DNA of 42,832 nucleotides. Origin: Parcubacteria group bacterium. GTDB taxonomy: Bacteria; Patescibacteriota; JABMPQ01. The position numbers and the translations under genes were made by a program. The stretch covers positions 1 through 42,832 of the forward strand of contig JABMPQ010000016.1 in assembly GCA_013202585.1 (NCBI GenBank), written 5' to 3'. The notes below the pieces were generated by a model, which had not been told where the DNA came from, did not search any database, and worked only from the letters and a program-made list of their open reading frames with translations. How positions within the stretch are numbered: the first letter of the stretch is position 1; every line of letters starts with the position of its first letter. Shown here piece by piece: positions 19,411 through 29,200 of this stretch.

Positions 19411-19438
19411 AAAAAACGCCCCCGAGTGAGGGCGTTTT
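19411..19438 (-). terminator. Intrinsic terminator downstream of groEL
   Basis: AAAAAAACGCCCCCGAGTGAGGGCGTTTT; U-run in the minus orientation. Confidence 0.8.
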
Positions 19439-19453
19439 AACTAGAGTCTAACT

Positions 19454-21121
<1,668 letters not shown>

Positions 21122-21418
21122 TTATTTAACAATTGCTAGGATGTCATCCATGCTGGCAATAAGATATTCTTCGTCATCGATCTTGATCTCGTCGGGACCA
21201 TACTTTTTAAATAGCACTGTATTACCTTCTTTTACTGTCATTTCAGATTTTTTGCCTGATTCTAAAGTTTTACCAGGACCAATAGCGATTACCTTAGCCT
21301 TCTCCGGTTTTTCTTTTTCGGCAGTATCTGGCAACACAATGCCAGACTTGGTAGTTTCTTCTTCACTGATAGGTTGGAGAATTACATTGTCTCCCAGTGG
21401 TTGCAGATCGTTTTTCAT
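21122..21418 (-). CDS. groES: Co-chaperonin GroES (10 kDa)
   Basis: [76 protein letters not shown]. Confidence 0.97.
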   Translation of the reverse strand: MKNDLQPLGDNVILQPISEEETTKSGIVLPDTAEKEKPEKAKVIAIGPGKTLESGKKSEMTVKEGNTVLFKKYGPDEIKIDDEEYLIASMDDILAIVK

Positions 21419-21478
21419 ACTTTTGCTTAATTATTATTTGTCCCGATCCGCCCCGATTTTATCGGGGTCTGATCGAGA

Positions 21479-21505
21479 TTAGCACTCACTTGCTTAGAGT
21501 GCTAA
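21479..21505. promoter_or_regulatory. CIRCE operator (HrcA binding site)
   Basis: TTAGCACTC-N9-GAGTGCTAA, exact match to the consensus, upstream of groES. Confidence 0.97.
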
Positions 21506-21510
21506 TCTCT

Positions 21511-21539
21511 AATCTAGCAGAACTAAAAAACGCTGTCAA
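21511..21539 (-). promoter_or_regulatory. Sigma70-like promoter for groES-groEL
   Basis: On minus: TTGACA (21539-21534), 17-bp spacer, TAGATT (21516-21511); CIRCE lies at the predicted start site. Confidence 0.65.
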
Positions 21540-21557
21540 GGACTTGACGGCGTTTTT
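21525..21557 (-). terminator. Hairpin terminator downstream of the 1259-aa gene
   Basis: AACGCTGTCAAG/CTTGACGGCGTT stem flanked by an A-run and a T-run. Confidence 0.7.
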
Positions 21558-21580
21558 ATCTAAAATTTACTATTCTATTA

Positions 21581-24500
21581 TTAAGCGGCTGCTTTCTTCT
21601 CCGCTTTAGGCGCTCTCCCGCCAGCAAAGAGTCTATCTAATGTTCTCCGCTGTATCTTGTCGGCAGATTCAAATACCTGTCTTTCCATAGTGGAGTACTT
21701 ACCCACATTTTTACCCGATCGAGCATCTCGATAGGCCCGAAGAAATTCCTTGCCGCTGAAATCAATTCCTCTATATTTACGACTCTTACTGCTCTCCATG
21801 AAATCAACAACCTTAACCACGTTACGGGCATGTTGGATTTCTTTTTTGCGATCTTCAACAACTCGGCTAGATTTTTTTATTTCGGCCATTGCCTGATCCA
21901 ACGCTGCTGAGTCTTCAGCTAAATCCACTCCCTCTACTGCTAGAACATTGCTCTTAAGCTCATCGGCAATAATGTCTAGGTTTTCGCTTAGACGCTCACT
22001 GTCTTCTCCTTTTATCGATCTAAAGAAGCCATACTCAGCTAATCTCTTGGTGTCGTTCTCACTTAAAGTAGACTCACTTATTTTTTCCATGAAGGTTTTC
22101 TCCAGTTTTGACTTTTTGAGAAGAAGTCGAGCCAAGTGGGCATCGTGAGCTTTTAGTTCTGCATTTTTCTTTCTAGGTGTTTTATCTTTACGAAATAGAG
22201 GCACTATTTTACTAAACATCGATTCTTCTTCACTACTATCCGCTTTTTCCAAAGATTCAATGCTAGCTAAGGTACTCTCGATATCACCATCCAATTCGCT
22301 CCAATCCGCTTGACTGATGCCAGCTTTTTCCATAACGACATAGGCCGCTTCCTTAGCACGTTCGAACTCTCCATGCTTCACAACTTCAATCCGGCGACGA
22401 GCTTTAGCCAGCGCAGCCTCATTATCTCCTTCCTCTAAGGCCAACATCTGCTCAGCTGCTTCTGGACTAATCCGGCCAGATAAAACATGGCTGCCAATCT
22501 CCCGGGGTTCTATTTTTTCTGTTCTTAGTTCGAGAAATCTTTCCATTTCGGCTGATGATATAGGACCAGTTTCATGACGCCCTTCTCGTCTTATTTGACT
22601 TCGAGCAGCTTCAGTCACAAATACTGGCTGGACGCCTAGTTCCTTTCTGGCTTCAGCTATTCTATCTTTTTTCGCAGTTTCTCTACCAGTACTAATTGCT
22701 TCAATATCAGCTGCTAGTTGTTTGACGACATCTTCAGCAGAGTGATACAAAGGCTCATAACGTCCCCTTTTATTTCGTCCAACCATCATCTTCTCTGATT
22801 CCATCTCCATTAAATTTATTCCGACCGAAAATTCTATGGCTTGAAAAAGCTCTTCCTTTTTGAGTAAGTTATCCTCGCGAGATAATCCCTCCTCGCGAAA
22901 CTGTCTGTTCAGCTCCGCTATCTTTACTCGTAAACTCTCGCCGTTAATTCGTGGGTCATATAGTTCACTGACCTCATCTACAACTTCAGCAGCAGATGCC
23001 TGATCGATATTGGTCTCAGCTATCTTTGCTAGAACTTCAGGATCAAGTTCTCTAACAATGGGACCATTTTCTTCTATTAGCCTATCCATCATCGCTCGCA
23101 TCTGCGCCTCATCTTCCGCCGCCGCTAATCTATCTATCAACTCATAGCTAGTATTGTCTGGTGCAGCTTCTGGTTCTTCCGCTTGTGGCAAATCTTTTGC
23201 TGCCGTCCCCGCATCGATGTCAAACAAGCTGCCATACTCTTTTATATCCGATAAACCTCTACTTTTCGCTCTATCAGAATATCTTTGTGTTATTCCTTCC
23301 CCTTCTCGTCTCCTATTATCAATAAAGTCAAATAATTCCGTAGTTTCTTGTTCCTGGAAACGATCAGCCAAATCCCGAAATTCTTGGGAATCCATTAAAT
23401 CAACGCCACTGGTATCAGCTTGTTCACGGTTGGTTGCTGATTTTTCAGCTGCGGGCGCTGGCGCTTGCTCGGCTGTCCACTGCTGCACTTTTGTCGCTGG
23501 CGCTTGCTCCGTTACCCACTGCTGTGACTGTGTTTTTTCTCGTGGCGATAAAGTAATTTTTTTAGTAGCTTCTTCTACTTGTTCGGCTAACAATCTTGCT
23601 CCCTCTTCTGGTTCTATTTTTCCAGTCTTGACTTTCTCAAGCACCGCTTCTATTCTTGTTCCTTCGGCGGGAGTTATTTCAATCAAATCAGCTACATCTA
23701 ATTCCTCGGTTGTGCTGGCGGCAACTTGTTCTTTGTAAGTAGCGGCCACTGTCTCCTCGGTAGTACTAACTCTACTAATACCAGTGCCAGTTGCGTCTGC
23801 CGGAATTGGGGGTGAATCAACTGTTGTTTTGGTTTTTTCCTCGGCCAACTTATCTGTCGTAGATTTATTAATAGCTAAAAGCTTTTGCGCATATTCCTTA
23901 TAAGTAATGCGATGGGCATCCATATCCTCTTCTAGTTGCGCTCTGGCTTCAGGAAGATCGCCCATAATTTCCACATCATCCTCATCTAGTACATACTCCA
24001 AATCATCCTCATCTAGCACATGCTCTACATCTTCCATATCGCCCTCATCTAATTCTATAGCGTTATCTGTGCCTTCAGCCCGGGCTTTGGTGCCCCTAAG
24101 GCTCTCTGTAACATCAGCCCCGGCATCGGCTGGTAACGGCGGCATTCCTCTCATTGCCGATCTATCACCTGCTGGGAGATCCACCAGCTCCTCAGAACCT
24201 AACTCGACTTCACCAGTATCATCCGGCAACGACGGTATTCCCTTCGCCGCTGGATGATCAAGATTCTCTGAACCATCGGGGCTTAATTCGACTTCCTCGC
24301 TTTCAGCTTTATTTCTTGCCATTGCCCGCTTATCTATTTCCTTATATAAGCGCCCAGCCTCTTTGGGTAAAATTCTGCCCTTTTTCATATCCTTTTCAAC
24401 CGCAGCTATTTCCTTTTGCTCAGCTTCATTATACGTAACTAACACCATTGGGTCATCAAGCTCAAACGGTATTTCTGTGGCTTCCATCACCCGTCTGATT

Positions 24501-25360
24501 TGTCTTTCCCCATCTTCCTTGCTCATATGTCCCAGCTTGATAGCCCTCTCGGCAGCAACAATATGTTCTTCAGCTTCGGCGGGAGTATAAGTTCTTTCTC
24601 CTTTGTTGCCAAATAATTCTTCTTCTACTCTAGCTATTTTCTTTAAGTCTTTCTTAGCATCAGAATTAGAATATGCTTTTCCTTTTAATTTGTTTTCAAT
24701 CGTAGATTGAGCAATTCGCAATATTTCACGATTTACCGCAGCCGCAATCTTTTTGCCTTTGATTTTTACCACCCCTTGTTCATCTCGTATGTCTGGGAAT
24801 GTTCCTTGCCCAACCGCCGATTTTTTCACCCATTCACCAAAACGCCTAGCCTCTGCTGGAGAAATCTCAAGCGTCATTTTGTCTAATTTTTCATCTAGGT
24901 CACCCCTTTCGCCAGATTCTCCAGAATAAGCTCTCACGACGCTATCTTCAAACTGTTTATACATTTCTGGTCTCACATTTCTATATTTCCCAAACTTCCG
25001 CAATATTTTAGCCATTTTCACGGCGCGCGCCCTTGATTCAGGAGAGAACTTCTCGCCAGTTTCGGCCACATTTTGCTGTGGTTTTTCACGCTCTTCGTCA
25101 GAATCCCGTCTGTCAACAGAGCCATAAGGCTTCTTTTCTCTAGCTGCTGCCTCTTGAGCAAACTGTTTATCTTCAGCCTCTTTTTCTCTGATAGCTGCTT
25201 TAGCTTCCGGAGAGGCCGCCATATAGGCTTCCTTGCGACTAATATCAAATTTCCGGCGAGCTTTTTCTTCGTCGGACAAATCCAGCTCAATTGTTTTTTC
25301 AGATGTTCCTGCCTCATCGCCTCTCTTATTTTTAGGATTACCCCAACCTTCAAATATCAT
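21581..25360 (-). CDS. Large charged, probably coiled-coil and low-complexity hypothetical protein (1259 aa)
   Basis: Uninterrupted ORF rich in E/K/A/R; internal short repeats (VLDEDDLEYVLDEDDVE, WVTEQAPATKVQQWTAEQAPAP); no TM segments. Confidence 0.75.
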   Translation of the reverse strand: MIFEGWGNPKNKRGDEAGTSEKTIELDLSDEEKARRKFDISRKEAYMAASPEAKAAIREKEAEDKQFAQEAAAREKKPYGSVDRRDSDEEREKPQQNVAETGEKFSPESRARAVKMAKILRKFGKYRNVRPEMYKQFEDSVVRAYSGESGERGDLDEKLDKMTLEISPAEARRFGEWVKKSAVGQGTFPDIRDEQGVVKIKGKKIAAAVNREILRIAQSTIENKLKGKAYSNSDAKKDLKKIARVEEELFGNKGERTYTPAEAEEHIVAAERAIKLGHMSKEDGERQIRRVMEATEIPFELDDPMVLVTYNEAEQKEIAAVEKDMKKGRILPKEAGRLYKEIDKRAMARNKAESEEVELSPDGSENLDHPAAKGIPSLPDDTGEVELGSEELVDLPAGDRSAMRGMPPLPADAGADVTESLRGTKARAEGTDNAIELDEGDMEDVEHVLDEDDLEYVLDEDDVEIMGDLPEARAQLEEDMDAHRITYKEYAQKLLAINKSTTDKLAEEKTKTTVDSPPIPADATGTGISRVSTTEETVAATYKEQVAASTTEELDVADLIEITPAEGTRIEAVLEKVKTGKIEPEEGARLLAEQVEEATKKITLSPREKTQSQQWVTEQAPATKVQQWTAEQAPAPAAEKSATNREQADTSGVDLMDSQEFRDLADRFQEQETTELFDFIDNRRREGEGITQRYSDRAKSRGLSDIKEYGSLFDIDAGTAAKDLPQAEEPEAAPDNTSYELIDRLAAAEDEAQMRAMMDRLIEENGPIVRELDPEVLAKIAETNIDQASAAEVVDEVSELYDPRINGESLRVKIAELNRQFREEGLSREDNLLKKEELFQAIEFSVGINLMEMESEKMMVGRNKRGRYEPLYHSAEDVVKQLAADIEAISTGRETAKKDRIAEARKELGVQPVFVTEAARSQIRREGRHETGPISSAEMERFLELRTEKIEPREIGSHVLSGRISPEAAEQMLALEEGDNEAALAKARRRIEVVKHGEFERAKEAAYVVMEKAGISQADWSELDGDIESTLASIESLEKADSSEEESMFSKIVPLFRKDKTPRKKNAELKAHDAHLARLLLKKSKLEKTFMEKISESTLSENDTKRLAEYGFFRSIKGEDSERLSENLDIIADELKSNVLAVEGVDLAEDSAALDQAMAEIKKSSRVVEDRKKEIQHARNVVKVVDFMESSKSRKYRGIDFSGKEFLRAYRDARSGKNVGKYSTMERQVFESADKIQRRTLDRLFAGGRAPKAEKKAAA

Positions 25361-25558
25361 ATTTTTAAATATAATTTAACAAAAAATGCCTTTAAATAAC
25401 ATTATAATTGTACCACATAACATATTCTTTGTAAACCCAAAATTAGGCTTATTCTACCGATTTTACGCAGATTATAGAATATCCCCATCTCACTAACACT
25501 ATAGAAACAGACTTTTGATTGACACGTAAGGGGTGAGCTAATATTCTAGACTTACTAA

Positions 25559-26194
25559 ATGTATAAGGGAGGGGTTATGAGGACTTTTATTACCAGAAAA
25601 ATCAAAAAACATTGCCACTGGCTTATTTTTATCGCTATTGCTTCGACAATGGCGATTTTGTTTTGGGTTGTTCCTTATTGGGGAGAAGAACGGGCTGATC
25701 CGGTGGAAAGTCAGTTGGGGTTGAGAGAGCCGGCTGCCAGCATCGACTGGGAAACTTATCAGAATAAAGAATATGGATTTAGTTTTAAACATCCAGAAAA
25801 ATGGCAGCGAAAAGAAATAAATGACCAGCGCGTAATAGTAAACCAATCTCAGTTTAATGAGATAGGCGGCTTAGATAGCAGCGCTCTAACTGTAGAAATT
25901 TTTGCTAAGCCAGAAGATTTGGTTTTAACAGATTGGCTAGAAAAAAATAATCCGATCAATCAAGATACGATGGAATTGGTCGCTCGCGAAACTAAAGTGG
26001 TAGACGGGAGGGAGGGAATTTACCGTGTGATCCTAGACAATGTGGCCGGAGGCCATATAAATGATTTACATGTCAAATATCAGGACAAAATATACTGCTT
26101 TGAGTTAAATGTAAGGGCTTCATCGCCGGAAAAACAAGTAGAATATGAGCAGACGTTAAACGATATACTAATCAGCTTTAAATTTGCAAATTAA
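25559..26194 (+). CDS. Membrane-anchored protein with a PsbP-like domain
   Basis: N-terminal TM (HWLIFIAIASTMAILFWVVPYW), then EYGFSFKHPEKWQRKE...; GGAGGGG upstream. Confidence 0.6.
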   Translation: MYKGGVMRTFITRKIKKHCHWLIFIAIASTMAILFWVVPYWGEERADPVESQLGLREPAASIDWETYQNKEYGFSFKHPEKWQRKEINDQRVIVNQSQFNEIGGLDSSALTVEIFAKPEDLVLTDWLEKNNPINQDTMELVARETKVVDGREGIYRVILDNVAGGHINDLHVKYQDKIYCFELNVRASSPEKQVEYEQTLNDILISFKFAN

Positions 26195-26231
26195 ATAAGA
26201 TAGTCGTAACAATCACCTTTAGGAGGGAACG

Positions 26232-29200
26232 ATGTCAATTAGGAGGGATCAATTTAAATGTTTTTGTTTATTTTTTGTGTTTTTTATATTTTCCGCTGCA
26301 ATATTTCTTCCCGTGTTTTCCCAGGCTATCCAAGCATTTCTATCTTACCCTCATAATTCTTACAAAAGAATCACTCAATACTTTGATGACAGTTATACCC
26401 GCCAGCACGGACTACCATATTATGCTGGACACAGAGGAACTGATTATGACGCTTCCCTGAATACACCAATATATGCTGCTGCCGATGGGCAAGTAATCAA
26501 AGCGGCTGATGGAGCCGGCGATGGTTGTCAGAGAAATACCAACGACGGTGGCGGCTTTGGCAATCACATTATCATTGCTCATCCTAATGGTTACCATACA
26601 ATTTACGCTCACTTGCAAAAAGGAAGTGTGAAAATTACTCAAAATCAAGCAGTGAAGGCTGGCAATTTACTAGGCTTAGCCGGCAGCTCCGGTCGTACCT
26701 ATGGGAGCGACGCCTGTGGCACCTTTGAGCATCTCCACTTTGAAATACGTAGTCAACGTTACGGTCACCACGTTAATCCATATAATTTAGACACAGGATG
26801 TTTGTTCCTAGGCGGATGTGAAACCCCTCAATTACCTAATAGTGAACCGAAAACGCCTAGTCCTAAAACCCCAGCTTCCACTTACTCCCTTGATCGCCTT
26901 GGTTGGCTCGACACCTTTAAAGATATTAATCCGCCGACACAGCACTTAGCCGCTGGCAGCTACGATGGTGGCAGCCGCGACGGTTTACATGCTACGACTA
27001 GCGCGCCCGATGGACACATCTATTATCACGAAGTCTGGTGGGACACGCCCGAGCGAGAGAACGGTCATATTCTCGATCGCTTATACAAACTCGACCCTTT
27101 CGGTCCAGCCGATCGAAAAGTCACCGCCCAGACCACCGGTAATTTCGGCGACGGTGATGATGATATCTTGGCTGTAGCCTTTGCTGGTGATGACGTCATT
27201 CATTTTTATCACCGACAGCGTGAACTGGGTACTCTCAACCCCCATCCGGGTCGTCCTACTATCAACCACCTGGCTACCGGTGACATTGATAACGACGGGC
27301 GGGCGGAGCTCCTAGCCACCATCCCTAGTGACGATCACATTTATCTTTTCGACAACTGGAATGGGCAGACATTAAAACGCAAAGTTGGCTTCCTCGACGC
27401 TCACGATGACAATCCCACTATTTCTGCCATCGCCACTATGGATATCGACTCCAATGGCTACGATGAGCTATTGGTGGCTACCACCGGCGACGATCATATC
27501 TATGAATACTATTTTGACCAGGCCAAAGCCCAGAAGTGGTGGAAGTTTTGGCAGCTATTGCCTCGACCTTTTATAAAACAAGGCTATCTCGACTGCCACG
27601 GCGACACGAACAGCCCGCAAATTAATCCCCGTATTACTGGGTTAGTCGTTGGCAAGTTTCAAGGTCAGTCAGATCACCTGGCTGTTACCACAGCTGTTGA
27701 CGATCATATTTATTTTTACTGGGAACGCGATTTGGCTAATGCCTGGAATGGAAAAATTCTCCGACAGAAAAAATTTAAAAACGCTTTCGCCGAAACGGAG
27801 CGGCCAGTCGTGCACACCATGGCCGCGGGTGACTTTGATGACTCCGGTGACGACGAACTGGTTGTGGCCACAGCTGACAACGATCACCTCACCTTCTTCG
27901 GCCACGATGACGGCGGCGGCTACATCGGCCACGGCGGTGACGAAAATTTTTACGACGCCGAACTGGTTGCCCAGAATACTAAACGGGTCATGTTACGGCC
28001 AGGACAACTGGCTGACATTTGGGCAGAATTTAAAAACACCGGTAACGCGTCCTGGTCCAAAGATTCTTCTCCGGAATTCCAGCTGCGTCTCGATCCCACA
28101 GGCCGCAACAGTATTTTTTACGATAATAGTTGGCCGCGAGAAAATTCTCCGGCTAAATTAGCAGATCAAGAGGTGTCGGCTGGAGAAATTACCCGCCTGC
28201 ACTTCAAAATCCAGGCACCGGTTTATTCTGGACAATATTCTGAATATTTCCAGCTATATAGCGGTAATCAAGCCTTCGCCCGAACTGTTTTTGGGCTCAA
28301 TGTTACTGTCGACGGTGAGCTGCCCAGCTGGGTGACAAACTTGCGGGCGAGCACCAGCCGCTCTGACTGGTGGCGTAACTACACTAACGATAGCACCCCC
28401 ACTTTCCACTGGGACAAAGCGCGCGATCGTTGGTCAGGAGTAGCTGGTTATTATCTAGCGATCGATGATCCCACACCCGACGGTGTTCACCGACAAGATT
28501 GGTGGGTGGACAACGTTACCACTTGGACGACCCCGGTGGCTTTGACCAACGGTTGGCACACGGTCGCCGTTACTTCCAAAGACAAAGCCGGCAATGTCAA
28601 TCCCGCCAACACCAACCGGTTGGGCGACGCTCCTTATTTGAAATTTATGGTTGATACGGCAGCACCAACCCCGCCCCATGAGATCAGACCCGACCTCACC
28701 CGATCAATTTGGCAGAAAATTAAGTATCGGGGCGACCCAGAAAAAAATATCACCGCTAGCCGGCAACCAGTTTTCATCTGGCCGGCCGGTTCGGATGAAC
28801 ATTCGGGAATACGAGGCTACAAAGTTGAAGTTTTCAACCAGCGCAGCGAAAAAATCCAAGACCTCACTCTTAAAATCTATTCTCCCGACAAGCGCAGCGC
28901 CTTTACTTGGCAATATCCGAGTATTTTGTCCGACGGCGAGTACCGCCTCAAAGTAAAAACGATCGATAAAGCTGGTAATTTATCGGCGGCTGTTTCCTTT
29001 CCCTTCGCTGTCGATATCACTCCCCCGGTTGGCTCGCTATCAATTAATAAAAGTGTCAAATATACAAATAATCCGGAAGCTACTCTAGATATTCTGACCA
29101 AAGATACTTCCCTAGTTACCGCTTATAGCCTTTCTAATGATGGTAGTAATTGGCGGGAATTCTCCTTGAAAAGCGGTAATCAGCCAGTGGTGACTTTTTC

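Noticed and set aside
23154-23738. 194-aa plus-strand ORF opposite the 1259-aa gene.
   Set aside because: Low-complexity Ser/Cys-rich translation with no independent SD or promoter support.
23976-24060. Short DNA repeat (CATCCTCATCTAG.ACAT.CTC) as a regulatory repeat.
   Set aside because: Explained by the in-frame protein repeat VLDEDDLEYVLDEDDVE of the 1259-aa ORF.
27649-28161. 170-aa plus-strand ORF inside the giant gene.
   Set aside because: Out-of-frame shadow ORF in a region with convincing domain structure in the main frame.
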